A stretch of 64,000 nucleotides of DNA, taken from positions 15,593,001 to 15,657,000 of the forward strand of contig CANTUV010000004.1 of the NCBI GenBank assembly GCA_947685225.1, given 5' to 3'. The translations under genes were made by a program, and so were the position numbers. The notes beneath the pieces were generated by a model. That model had not been told where the DNA came from. It searched no databases and worked only from the letters and a program-made list of their open reading frames with translations. Shown here piece by piece: positions 32,801 to 43,242 of the stretch. The stretch's first letter is position 1. Each line of letters starts with the position of its first letter. This DNA comes from Garcia nutans (taxonomy: Eukaryota > Streptophyta > Magnoliopsida > Malpighiales > Euphorbiaceae).

Positions 32801-33784
32801 GCCCTTCTTCAGCATCCTACTCCTTTTGAGTCCCTGCATATTTGTACAAATATGAGATCCACATCCGGTATCTAATACCCAGGAAGAAGGAATAGATAAA
32901 TTAATTTCTATAACATAAATACCTGAAGATGTAGTCGCACTACCCTTCAACTTCTTTAACTCATCCAAATAGAGTTGACAATTTCTCTTCCAATGCCCAG
33001 GCTTGTTGCAATGGAAACAAGTCCCTTCCTTAGGAACTTTAGCCTTAGGTACAGGTTTTGGTTTAGCTTGTCCCTTAGACCCTTTAGCACCTTTTGCCTT
33101 ACCCTTGCCTTTAGTATCTTTGGCTTTCTTTTTCATTTGTTTAATATTGACATTCAATATTTGGGTAGGCTTTTTGATATTCCCCTCAGCAGTTTTGAGC
33201 ATACCATGTAGCTCAGGAATGGATTTCTCCATGTCATTCATGTTATAGTTCATGACAAACTGTGAGAAACTGCTAGGCAATGAATGTAGGATCAAATCCG
33301 TGGAGAGTTCTAAACTCAGGGGATATCCAAGTCTAGCAAGGTGATCTAGATAGCCTTTCATCTTCAAAACATGAGCACTAACAGATTCACCTTCAGACAT
33401 TTTGCAGTCAAATAATGCAACAGCGGTGTTAAACCTATCTTGCCTAGCCTGTTGTTGGAAAGCTTGTTTGAGATGCACACTCATCTCATAAGCCTCTAAG
33501 TGTTCCAGATCCTTCTGAAGTCCTGGACACATAGTAGCCAACATAAGACATCCTATGTCATTGGAATCATCCACATGCTTCTTATGCTTACTCTTAGCAG
33601 CATTAGAAGCATCGGCAGGAGGTGGGTCAGGGATAGCTTCATCAAGCACGTAGGACTTTTTCTCTTGTTTGAGAACAATTCTCAGGTTCCTAAACCAGTC
33701 AACAAAATTAGTCCCACATTCTTTCAGTTTTTCCTTCTCAAGGATAGATCGCAGTGATAAGGTGGAATTGTTATTAGCAGCCAT
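29816..33784 (-). CDS. Copia G gag-pol polyprotein, uninterrupted
   Basis: A single frame of about 1320 codons from ATG 33784 (MAANNNSTLSLRSILEKEKL; eight more in-frame codons lie upstream). Gag core to about residue 220, then a basic linker and CCHC knuckle [14 protein letters not shown]. Protease: [14 protein letters not shown]. Integrase: LWHCRLSH with CESCLLGK, catalytic D (HTDVCGP), D (FTDDFSRY), E (NGVFERRNRTL). [21 protein letters not shown] and YVDDILLIGND at 30782-30796. RNase [24 protein letters not shown] and a C-terminal [10 protein letters not shown]. The order integrase before RT defines Ty1/copia. All key residues are present. If the inversion breakpoint lies within it, the frame is a chimera of two copies that stayed open. 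Confidence 0.95.
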   Translation of the reverse strand: MAANNNSTLSLRSILEKEKLKECGTNFVDWFRNLRIVLKQEKKSYVLDEAIPDPPPADASNAAKSKHKKHVDDSNDIGCLMLATMCPGLQKDLEHLEAYEMSVHLKQAFQQQARQDRFNTAVALFDCKMSEGESVSAHVLKMKGYLDHLARLGYPLSLELSTDLILHSLPSSFSQFVMNYNMNDMEKSIPELHGMLKTAEGNIKKPTQILNVNIKQMKKKAKDTKGKGKAKGAKGSKGQAKPKPVPKAKVPKEGTCFHCNKPGHWKRNCQLYLDELKKLKGSATTSSGIYVIEINLSIPSSWVLDTGCGSHICTNMQGLKRSRMLKKGEVDLRVGNRARVAAIAVGTYELVMPNGFLLILNNCFYVPTMSRNLISVSVLDDEGYSFFIKNKKCSIFDKNDLLYGIANSYNGLYILNLDDSNGNDIYNITSKRTKPNELNPTYLWHCRLSHINEKRISKLHQDGLLDSFDFESFETCESCLLGKMTKDPFTGHSERANDLLGLIHTDVCGPFSISARGGFRYFITFTDDFSRYGYVYLMKHKHESFEMFRTFQNEVQNQLGKTIKLLRSDRGGEYLSQEFDDHLRDCGIISQLTPPGTPQWNGVFERRNRTLLDMVRSMMSQADLPLSFWGYALETAAFILNCVPSKAVEKTPYEIWTGKTPSLSFLKIWGCEAYVKRPVSDKLAPKSIKCNFVGYPKETKGYYFYTPSENKVFVARNGIFLEREFLSKRTSGSIVELEETQVPQEIIEPSIEPISEPQIVVESEDVTQIPRRSDRTRRHPERYGFLVTDDSEVMLIDQDEPTTYQEAVSGPDSDKWLGAMKSEMQSMFDNQVWSLIDPPEGIKTIGCKWVFKKKTDMDGNVQTYKARLVAKGFKQTHGIDYDETFSPVAMLKSVRILIAIAAYYDYEIWQMDVKTAFLNGNLLEDVYMTQPEGFVNPENSTKVCKLQKSIYGLKQASRSWNLRFDETVKNFGFIKNEDEPCVYKMVSGSAVVFLVLYVDDILLIGNDIPTLQKVKTWLGNSFSMKDLGEAAYILGIKIYRDRSRRIIGLSQSTYIDKVLKRFNMQDSKKGFLPMSHGIHLSKRQCPMTSDERDRMNKIPYASAIGSIMYAMLCTRPDVSYPLSATSRFQADPGEGHWTAVKNILKYLRRTKDVFLVYGGLEDELVVNGYTDASFQTDIDDFRSQSGFTFTLNGGAVSWKSSKQSTMADSTTKAEYIAASDAAKEAVWLKKFITELGVVPSITNPVDIYCDNNGAIAQAKEPRSHQRSKHILRRFHLIRDIIDRGDIKICKVDTNDNIADPLTKPLSRVKHDQHTRSMGLRNL

Positions 33785-35216
33785 CTGTTGATAAATATGC
33801 AAAGTCAAATTTTAATTAATAATGAGGTTAAAATTATTTAAACTCCTACTAAAAAATATAACCCTCTAAAGAAATATTTTAGTAGGCTAAGATCCGTATT
33901 TCACTTAATTCTAAACTCAGCTTTGGCGTGACGCTTAAAATCAAGTTATTTAGGTAGGTAACATCTTTACCAATTATATCTCATGTAACTCTTAGTAATT
34001 ATGGAATATTGACATCATATGTCATAGCATGTTGAATTCCATCTAATGCCTTAGGCCCAAAACCATTTTGATAGCCTAATTAAGTCTAACCAATTTTAAA
34101 ACATATGAGTAGCACTATTACTCATCCTACTTAGCTAGGAATGTTTAAAGCATATTGCTTTGGCAATACCTACTTTAATACACTCTTAGTTTTGATAGGT
34201 GTTCAAAACGTGGATGGCATTTAGACTTAAATTATTAATGAGGGTTCAACTAAATTATTATCATGTCTTGCATTACATATCATTATATTTTAGCATCCTA
34301 TATGCATATATATAATTTATCACATAAGCATCATATACCAAATGACAAAATATGTAAACGTGACATAGCATGGCCAAACTAAATATGATCTTCAAAAGAC
34401 CAAATGAAGATCATAAAGGCAACCCTAGGTGAAAAACCTATCTATTACAACACTTGCAATATTACATATCTTCAAAACTTGAGCTTGTGCTTCCATCACC
34501 ATGGAACCATCTTCTCCTTGGTATGAATCTCCATCACAAACATTGTAGCTTGAATCTTCATATATTACAATAAAAGAAAAGCTAACTACTAGTAAAATAA
34601 ATTACAACAAAATAAACGACACGCAGGCCGTATTTACCCAAAATAAAGATATGAATAAACCAATCACATAGGTCATAAGGCCATGCTATGCACCATGCCA
34701 AGACATCAAACAAACATAACATATTCATCACCAACATGTTAAATAGAAACAAATATATTGACATTCTTAATGTCGCGGTAACGAACTATAGGGCGCGAAC
34801 ATACGGCGGTCCCGCTGTTAATCATATTAAACAGAATATAATAGTAATCTATTAATCATATTAACAGAGAACTATTACCAGAAGCCTTAGAAACGATTTA
34901 CTCAATAATCATATTAATCAAAATCAAAATCTATGTATACATTCAATATGAATAAACGAATTGAATTAATCATATTAACCCTAATTCGAAACCATAACAA
35001 ATCGTATACTAACCCCAATTTGATTTCACAGAATTGTATCTTATACAATTGGTCATCTTTGACATCATATATCAACAACAATTTATGTTATATCTCATAT
35101 AACAGATTCGAATCATCATCAAATGATAAAACGAATCCAATCATGCCATTCAAAAAACAATAGATCATATCAACACATCAACATGGTATATTTCGAATTA
35201 AATGGAATCAACAAGA
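33785..35216 (-). other. Copia G untranslated leader
   Basis: 1.4 kb between primer binding site and gag, AT-rich. A block at 34595-34760 is almost unchanged relative to 43640-43800 in F and is open for about 60 codons in both copies (CIAWPYDLCDWFI). Otherwise no gene is seen. Confidence 0.7.
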
Positions 35217-35229
35217 GGCTCTGATACCA
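35217..35229 (-). other. Primer binding site, copia G
   Basis: The minus strand reads TGGTATCAGAGCC one base after the LTR end (CTAACA at 35231), the initiator-Met site. Confidence 0.88.
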
Positions 35230-35230
35230 C

Positions 35231-36592
35231 TGTTAGAAAATCGTGAAGAATCTGCAACCCTTGCCTCAGCGGAAAACAAAAAAATTCTTTCGATTTACTC
35301 ACAGGATCCATGTGATCCATTCAGTTCGATAAAAGAGATTCGAAACTAACCTTTTTGTGTAGCTTCAAAACGATTAACAGATGCTGCCTTCTGAAGACGA
35401 ACACCCTCTAACGAAATCCACAAAAACGTACGCCGGTCTGAGTGCTAGCTCACCAACGGCAGTGGCTGAACCTTTTTTAAAACAAAACTAGGGTTTTTTT
35501 TTTGGTTTTTTCTCTTCTTACGTTTTCCTTTTCAAAACGAATAATCAGATCATTAAACCTCCAGTCCTTTTTAAAACCGTTTTAAAAGACTTCTTTTTTA
35601 TCAAAACCCTAACTGTCCATATCCCATATGGACCCACGTTTTAATAATTATTATCTAATAATAATTATTATAACAATATTATTATTAATATCTAATAATA
35701 ATAATAATACTAACAACAATAATTAAATATAATTATTATTATTTAAGTACAACCTACGTTCTATGTGTGTGACCCGATAGGCTCATATTAATTGGTAGTG
35801 TATTTCAATCTCTATTGAAATGCACAAATCATAATTGGCCTCTAGCAAGACATTACGACTACCCAATTAATCATGAGAATCATTATAAATGAAAAACCTG
35901 AAATAGTACATGCATTAATCTCTTTGTCACACGATATCTAGTTTGAACATAAGTCATAGTAAATGTCATACTTATATTGTCCAAACTTATGATTACTCGA
36001 TCTCCAAGTTAACTGATAAACAAATAAGATTGATCTTATATCAACTTATTTGAGCATGGCCATGCATTTCTCAGTTACACTTATCGAGGGGCCCAGAAGA
36101 TATCTCTCTCATAGAAAGGGACAAATTCCATCTTGATTATTCATTTTCCTCTACATAATTTATATCATGTTCAAGCATAACCTTTATAATTATCTAGTTA
36201 CAGATAATGTTTGATCATGTCAAAACATAATATTCCTTATGTTGGAAACTATGACAATCTCAAGTCAAAGGATTAAATGAAAACTATTATGAGATACACT
36301 TATGACATTAAACCATGAAGTGATATCTGTGTGGGTCTATCCAATACACTGTTCTCTAACATGTATCCATAATATTGATTTCTATCTTCATACCTATAAT
36401 CATCTTATGATTATCAAATCAATATTACACTAGTTATATTTATTATTATCTCCATAACAATAATAAACCAGGGATATAATCATTATTATATATAACATGC
36501 AAACATAACAATGATAATAAAAACTTCTTTATTAATAACAAAATGAATAACATTAAGGTCCAAATCAATGGCCTAGGGCATATACACTAACA
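35231..36592 (-). mobile_element. Copia G 5' LTR (type X)
   Basis: The minus strand starts TGTTAGTGTATATGCCCTAG and ends ATTTTCTAACA. It pairs in sequence and exact length (1362 bp) with the 3' LTR of F (48529-49890), not with the 3' LTR of G. Confidence 0.92.
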
Positions 36593-37722
36593 CTGAAATG
36601 CCAAATAAAGAAAATATACCCGTAATAACTGCTGAAGCATCCAGTTGCCTCTGCATCACATACACTCCCTGAGATGATCCAGCCTCATCAGGCCTATTGC
36701 CTCCGGATGTAGATCCTCCTCTCTGACTAATCCCGGGGCCCTACCACATTGAACACATGTAGGTGGAATAGATCTCTGAACCACTTGAGTTGGAGCACTA
36801 GCTACATAAATTGTAGGTCTTGGTCTCTGCCTCTAATACTGAACTGACCTACCAGGCTGCCTCTGACTCCTACGAACTCTCACAACAAAACTTCCTCTAC
36901 CTCTCTTTATAGATGAAGACCCTGCCTCAAACTGGGGTCTCCTAACTCTAGTCTCCTCTTCAGTAACAACTGCTGCAATACCCTGTGCTCTCTCAACACT
37001 TCTGGCTGCTGCAACCAATTGAGAAAAATCTTGGTACCGAGAACCAGCAACAATACACATAATAGAGGCCCTCAGTCCCTCCTCAAATCTCCTGCACCGG
37101 TCAATCTCATCTGAAATAATCCCACCGGCAAAATGACTCAACCGGATATACTCAATCTCATATTCTGTCACTATCCGGTTATCTTGTCTCAGATTCAAAA
37201 ACTCCATCTTCTTAGCATCCTTATACTCCCTCAGAGTATATTTCTGCTCAAACTCCAGCAGAAATCACTATAAGATAAGGTCGGTGGATCATCCATGGCA
37301 TGTGAAACCGTCTTCCACCAATCATAAGCATCTCTCTACAGAAGGGATCAAGCATAATCAAATTTCTTTTCAGGAGTAGCTTGCAGTTGAATGAATATTC
37401 TTTGAACTCTATCCAACCACTGCTCAGCTACTGCAAGATCTGTAGTACCAAAGACATCTTCAGCTCCAAACTTCCTCAATTTATCATACTGCCTCACCGG
37501 CACTTGTGGCTGTGGTTGCGGTGGCGGCTGCTGCACTAGAGCTTGCCTCAACAATTCTACCACAAGCCGTAACCAAACCGGCAGAATTTCATCAGCAGCT
37601 GGTCTCTCTGGCACAGGAGCAGGTGCCTCTCCAGCTATCTCAACCCTAGCTCCATTTCTACCCTCAACAAGAGCTACACTCTCAGCACTACCTTTTACGG
37701 ACTGACGTGACTGAGACGCCAT
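36593..37722 (-). pseudogene. gag: Tekay H gag, inverted 5' half
   Basis: The minus-strand ATG at 37722 gives MASQSRQSVKGSAESVALVE, close to element B. Stops occur around 37345 and 37333 and a frameshift near 37250; the core continues at 37207-36833 (MEFLNLRQDNRIVTEYEIEY, RRFEEGLRASIMCIVAGSRY). A deletion near 36740-36760 joins CVQCGR to the Gly-rich tail, so the zinc knuckle is gone. The sequence ends at 36593 in TTTGGCATTTCAG, where a copia element inserted. The remainder (protease onward) is at 49891-50828 in the opposite orientation. Confidence 0.9.
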
Positions 37723-37872
37723 CACAACCTATATCTGCAAACACAGCAGAATATGCCTCATCAAAGATCAAAAACTGCTAGTGCCAAAGCATGTATCTTA
37801 TTCCAAAACCATATTTTAAAATCAAAATTTTCTTTTTCTTACAACTGACCTAGGTTGAGAACCTCAAACCTA

Positions 37873-37885
37873 GGCTCTGATACCA
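37873..37885 (-). other. Primer binding site, Tekay H
   Basis: The minus strand reads TGGTATCAGAGCC seven bases after the LTR end (GGTGTTACA at 37893). Confidence 0.88.
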
Positions 37886-38808
37886 AAACAGCTGTAACAC
37901 CCCTATACCCCATATACGCACACTACATACAACCACATTTGTAATATAAGTATACCGAATACAGGAGTGTTACAGTTTATATTAAACAAACCAATCTTTC
38001 TTCATAATTTCAGTATGAGAAAACTTAAAACATTTCAGATATATTATAGAACATAATGGATAAAACATTTATTTATTAAGCAGCGGAAAATGTAGCGGTA
38101 TTTACATATATATACACATCAAAATACATATTTACAAAACATAAAGTTTATACATGTTTGGCAGTTCATCTATGATCTTGAAGTCCATAATCAACACTGC
38201 TCTGACAAACTCAAGCCTAGACTCGACTCGGTCTAGACGAGCTCTCCCACACAACCGGATCTACCCTGTCACCTGTGCGATGAACCACAATCGCGCTAAG
38301 CCAATGACTTAGTGGTACAAAACACAATAACAATATGCTTTAATATGATGCCAATGTCATACTTTCAAGAATTAGAACATTACACAAGAATATCATATAT
38401 CAAAACCTTACATTAAATTTTATTATTCATTTGTTTCACCATTCATGATTCACATTTAAACAAAGGTAAGCATGGGCCCAAAAGAAACTAATATATCATT
38501 CAACTTCCAGAGTTAATGTTTTGGTTCAATTATCACATTAACCTTCCCAACTAGGCTTCAAGGACAAGGCCCAACCTAGCTTCAAGGGGAGCGAAGCATG
38601 CTAAGCATCTACCCAACTTGGCTTCAAGGACCAAGCCCAACCCAGCTTCAAGGGTTGTAACATCCCAACTAGGCTTCAAGGACTAGACCCAACCAAGCTT
38701 CCAAGGGAGTTAAGCATGCTAAACTTCAACCCAACTTGGCGTCAAGGATCAAGCCCAACCCAGCTTCAAGGGATTGTTACTATTAGGCATGCCACCAACA
38801 ACAAAGCT

Positions 38809-40083
38809 CTGAAAATTGAATAACATATTAGGCACACAATTCTTTCATTTTTTCATTATCGATTCCCTTCTCATTTTCTCATAACCATCTAGTCAATCAT
38901 GCCCCCAATTATTTCATTTGCATCATTATAGCCAACAACAATAGCTTCACATCTCATCATTAGAGTATACATAATCCATTTGCATTGTACATATAATTTG
39001 AATGATCATCATATCTTTCACATTATGCAAATCATAGCAGTAATCAAATGTAACAACAATGTAATAGATTACTTAACACATTTACAACTAAATGTGTTAA
39101 GTCCCAAGGTCATGTAAATGTATGCAATAATGTAGGGATTGTACTTACCTCAAAAGAAACTTACACAACACCAAACACTGCTTCCAAGAATCCTTCAACA
39201 CTTGGATTAGGGCAACTCAATCTCTTCAAAACCTAATCCAAAAGGGATGATACACACTTACTTGGAGATACACATGAGATAATATGGATAAGAACAAACT
39301 AGGGCAAACTCTACACATGACACGCTCAACAACACGGGCGTGTCCTTGATCGTGCCCTAAATCCATAACACAGAAGCTTTGACACGATCAGTGACATGGA
39401 CATGTCACTGGCCGTGTGAATCCTCCCTCAACACAGAAGCTATGACATGCTCAGTGACATGGGCACGTCACTGGATGTGTCAATCCTTCCTCAACACAGA
39501 AGCTATGAAACATTCAGTGACATGGGCGTGTCACTGGATGTGTCAATCCACTAACGTCATAGTAGCTATGACACGCTCAGTGACATGGGCGTGTCAATGC
39601 TACTACACACAGAAGCTGTGACACACTCAGTGACATGGGCATGTCACTGGTCATGTCACCCATCCAAAAAATAGAACCATTGACATGCCCAAAGACTTTC
39701 CCGTGTTCATGGGCGTGTAAGGCCAAAAATCCTTATTCCGGCAACAACATCACTACATCCAACAAACCTCTTTCTTTTACCATCTTCCCCTCCAAACAAA
39801 CTTAACCAAACACATCAATAAAACATAATAAACTTGCAAAAACACCAAAACAACTCAAACATACATCAAAACACAAATTACAATCATCATCACAACTCAT
39901 CACATACACAAAACACAACACTTGCTTTCCAACAACAAACTTAACCTTTCCTTCAAACCAATCCCAAAATCAACACCAGTAATACCAAACACTCTCAAAT
40001 ACACCAAAATCAAAGATACACATACCATCAATAATCAAACACCAAACTCAAAAGAAAACCAAGGAAACAAGTTGAAAACTTAC
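38809..40083 (-). other. Candidate intron inside the shared Tekay LTR
   Basis: The minus strand reads TTTTTG|GTAAGTTTTC at 40083 and TTCAATTTTCAG|AGCTTTG at 38809, matching the sites of elements A and D. Inferred from conservation only. Confidence 0.45.
39300..39720 (-). repeat. Palindromic tandem array, about 63-bp unit, in the shared Tekay LTR
   Basis: Five copies or more of AGTGACATGGGCGTGTCACT preceded by ACAGAAGCTATGACACGCTC. Unit length and sequence are close to the array in the Athila LTR (3046-3345), but in the opposite orientation relative to the LTR. An open frame of 80 codons across it is a by-product of the repeat. Confidence 0.85.
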
Positions 40084-40132
40084 CAAAAATGATGAAAACC
40101 CTTCAAACTCCAACACTACAAGAAAACTGTGA

Positions 40133-40545
40133 AATAGCTATGGAAAATTGCTACGGACAGATTCCGTAGCAACATAGCGACGGAATTGCTATGGCATAGC
40201 TACGGAATTGCCTTTTTTATTAAATTATATATTGCCGTAGCAAGTCCATAGCTATTCCGTAGCGACGTTAGCTACGGAACAGATTTCTGTAGCAATTATT
40301 TTCGCGCCACAGTGGCGCGTCTTTTAGCTACGCAGGATTCCGTAGCCATTCTGTAGCAAACATATTACCCATTCCCTCAGCTGCGGTTTAACTACGGATT
40401 TATCCTTTGCTACGGAATTTCCGTAGCGAAAAATATTTGCTACGGAAAATTTTTGCTACAGAAATAGTGCTACGAAAAATATTTTTGCTACGGATTTATC
40501 CTTTGCTACGGAAATTTCGTAGCTAAAAATTTTCTACTTCCCTCC
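40133..40545. repeat. CACTA subterminal repeats, right end
   Basis: Repeated GCTACGGAA, TTCCGTAGC and degenerate forms (GCTACGAAAA), spaced about 10-25 bases. They are more degenerate than the array at 25530-26110. Confidence 0.88.
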
Positions 40546-41436
40546 TTTGCAATTTTCAGAATCCTGCTTTCCTCTAAAAAAAGGGGAAAAAAAATTCAGA
40601 ATCGTGCTTTGATCTGCCTTTGCTTTGTTCCTTCTCAGTTTGCTTTCCATCTTCCCCTTCACGTTGCAGCCTGCTCTCCTCAATCAATCTCTCTCTCTCG
40701 TGACTTGGGAACCCAAGCCATAACCAACCACAACCTCCATTCGCCGCTTCCATCGCTGGTGTCTCAATCTTCAACCACTTTCAATTTGGCAGAAGAAGAC
40801 AACATAGATGAGACAAGAGAAAGCTCAAAGGTAAAAAGGAAAAGAGGCATTTCACTTCCTCTTTCCTCATTCTGCTAGGGATTTCGAATCACCGCCGGCC
40901 AAAGCCCATCCACCATCCACCTTCAATCACTGGTCTGAACCTCCATCATCAGCCATCACCTTCCGCTGGCCATAACTTACCACCGTTCCTCATCACCTCA
41001 AACCATAAACTCTCACCCGATTTGATTCTAATCGCAAAGCCCAACCACCAACAACCTCCACCGATCAGAAACCCCAATCGCTCCGATCTACCCCCGATTC
41101 ACATGCCGCCGGCTACGACCCAAACAGCAACCGCCTCCACACTTTCAATTTTTCGTTTGAACCTCTGTTTAACTTTACCCGCTTCTAAAATCGAATAGAC
41201 CACCTTCAGATTCGCAGACCAATCGCTCCAGCAGAGTCGATGTTACAATTCTTTCAACCGAAGTCTTTCACCTTGTTCAAAAACCGCAACAGCGATTTAG
41301 AAATCACTGCGATTGAAGATCCTCCACCTTCAGACGAGAAACGCTTCGTCATTACCAGCTTCTGTTGTCTTCGAATTCTGATGAAGCAAAGCTCAAATAA
41401 TCGCCTAGCTCTAAAATCGAACAATGGAGAATCGGA

Positions 41437-41557
41437 ATGATGCAGCAGTCCATAACTTTGCATTTCATCAAGAGCAGAGGACTCGCCTCTTATAATAAAT
41501 TCAAGCTTCACAAACAGAAGGTCAGTTTTCTATTCGCAAGGGATCAAATCCTTCCAG
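41437..41557 (+). CDS. Candidate first coding exon of the CACTA gene
   Basis: ATG 41437/41440 starts a frame (MQQSITLHFIKSRGLASYNK) that reaches a strong donor CTTCCAG|GTAAGTC at 41557 without a stop. In the un-inverted arrangement it points the same way as the TNPA-like exons at 26323-26857. The C-rich stretch upstream (about 40600-41200), with Pro/Ser/His-rich open frames, looks like a 5' UTR or captured host sequence. No family is recognised. Confidence 0.3.
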
Positions 41558-41797
41558 GTAAGTCAATACTCTAATCTTTATGTTCCCTGTTAGATAGCTG
41601 ATTTACATTCTGATCAATAGAGAATTGCTGCATCTGATTCTATTAATTGCTGGCGATTTTGAGCAATGAATGTGGATTAGAAATATGTCCTGTGATTAAT
41701 TTGAAAATGCAGGTATTTGTGGCCTGTTTTCTACTGCTGGCATATGATTAGAATGATTCCAGTAATTAATTGGAGAGAAGAGTTGTTTATTTGTGCT

Positions 41798-41802
41798 GTA
41801 AT
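41798..41802. repeat. Target-site duplication GTAAT beside copia F
   Basis: GTAAT precedes the F 5' LTR. It is the reverse complement of ATTAC at 28366-28370 and does not match TTCAG after F. Confidence 0.9.
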
Positions 41803-43228
41803 TGTTAGTGTATGTGCCCTAGGCCATTTATTTGGATCTTTATGTTATACATTCATTATTAATAAATGAGGTTTTATTATCATTATTGTTTGTTTGCATG
41901 TTACACAATTTTGATATTTGTCCCTGGTTTATTATTGTTATAGAGATAAAAAAAAATAATTCTTAACCAGTATGAACATTGATTTGATAATCATTAGATG
42001 GTTATGTGTATAGTGATACAAATCAATTTCATAGATACTTGTTAGAGAACAATGTATTGGATAGACCCATCATGAGATTACTACATGGGTTAGTGTCATA
42101 AGTAAATCTCATGATAGTTATGTATTAATTCTTTGACTTGAGATTGTCATAGTTTCCAATATAAGGACTATTATATTTTGACATGATCAAACATTATCCG
42201 TAACTGGATAGTAATAAAGGTTATGTTCATATATGATAGAAATTATGTAGAGGATAATGAACAATCAAGATAGAATTTGTCCCTCTCTTTGAGAGAGATA
42301 TCTTTTGGGCCCCTCGATAAGTGAGACTGTGAAATGCATGGCCGTGCTCAAATGAATTGATAGTGTGATCAATTTCATTTGTTTTTATCAGTCTACTTGG
42401 AGATCGAGTAATCATAAGTTTGGACAATATAAGTATGACGTTGACCATGACTTATGTTCAAGCTAGATATCGTGTGACAAAGGGATTAATGCATATACTA
42501 TTATTAGGCAAATTGGACATTCCTTATATTAATTGGGTAGTTGTAACGCCTTGCTAGAGGCCAATTATGACTTGTTGATTTAATAGAGATTAAATTGACT
42601 GCCAATTAATATGGGCCTATCGGGTCACACACAAGAATGCGTTTTGGGCTGGATATAATATTAATAATATTAATATTAGATATTAATATTTATTATTATT
42701 ATTATTTTCATTTATATATATATATATTATTAGATAATATATTCAGAATCCTAATTAGATTTGGATTCTGAATTTGACTTACCTTATCCAATTATATATA
42801 TTATTAGATAATGTATTCAGAATCCTAATTAGACTTGGATTCTGAATTTGACTTTCCGTATCCAATTTTAAATTGGATTCTGGAGTGATTATATTCACTC
42901 CAGACGTTAAGTCTTCTCAGAGGTAACAATAAAACAAAGAGGAACGAAAAAGGTAACCCTAATACGTTTTTAGAGAAAACGTTTTTCCAGCTTTCGCCGT
43001 TGCAGAGAGCTAGCACTCCAAACGGTAGCATTCGTGTGGATACGCGATAGAGGGTGTTTCGCGATCGAGGCATCTCTTCCAAACTGTGATTTCGAATCAT
43101 CAACAGGTTAGTTCTTTGAACACTTTTGTCGAATTAAACGAACAGCATGGATCCTGGTGGGAAATCAGAGATCAAATATTTTTCCGCTTCGTGTTTTTGT
43201 TTGCAGTGATCTCTATGATTTCCTAACA
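41803..43228 (+). mobile_element. Copia F 5' LTR (type Y)
   Basis: It starts TGTTAGTGTATGTGCCCTAG and ends TTTCCTAACA, 1426 bp. It is almost identical to 28371-29795 and distinct from the 3' LTR of F in sequence and length. Confidence 0.92.
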
Positions 43229-43229
43229 G

Positions 43230-43242
43230 TGGTATCAGAGCC
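43230..43242 (+). other. Primer binding site, copia F
   Basis: TGGTATCAGAGCC begins two bases after the LTR end; initiator-Met type. Confidence 0.88.

Larger units (their letters stand above)
28371..36592 (-). mobile_element. Copia element G, minus strand, chimeric
   Basis: 5' LTR 36592-35231 (type X, 1362 bp), primer binding site, leader, gag-pol 33784-29816, polypurine tract at about 29797-29806, 3' LTR 29795-28371 (type Y, 1425 bp). The LTRs are of two clearly different types and the flanks ATTAC and CTGAA do not match. Both are explained by an inversion shared with element F. Confidence 0.92.
37893..40113 (-). mobile_element. Tekay LTR shared by B and H, remaining 2.2 kb (inverted)
   Basis: On the minus strand this runs from the CACTA junction (TTG|GAGTTTGAAGG) to GGGGTGTTACA. 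It contains the GGTAAG donor at 40083, the palindrome array 39300-39720, the acceptor TTTTCAG at 38809, the CCTTGAAGC repeats (38540-38770) and the double hairpin (38275-38311). The first 439 bases are at 25073-25511. Confidence 0.9.
40114..41802 (-). mobile_element. CACTA transposon, right part (inverted)
   Basis: The plus strand begins CACTACAAGAAAACTG at 40114, preceded by CAA (reverse complement TTG), which matches the TTG before 25512. With the copia-mediated inversion reversed, this is the right terminus of the CACTA starting at 25512. It contains subterminal repeats (40133-40545) and pyrimidine-rich sequence that would be the 5' portion of the transposase-like gene, read along the plus strand here. 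Confidence 0.88.

Noticed and set aside
39300..39720. CRISPR-like array (also 3046-3345 and 25530-26110)
   Set aside because: Repeats are palindromic or dispersed in LTRs or transposon ends, spacers are themselves repeated, and the genome is a plant.
40114..40130. A second, independent CACTA element starting here
   Set aside because: The 3-bp flank, lack of any opposite terminus and the copia flank evidence all fit the right end of the element at 25512 after inversion.
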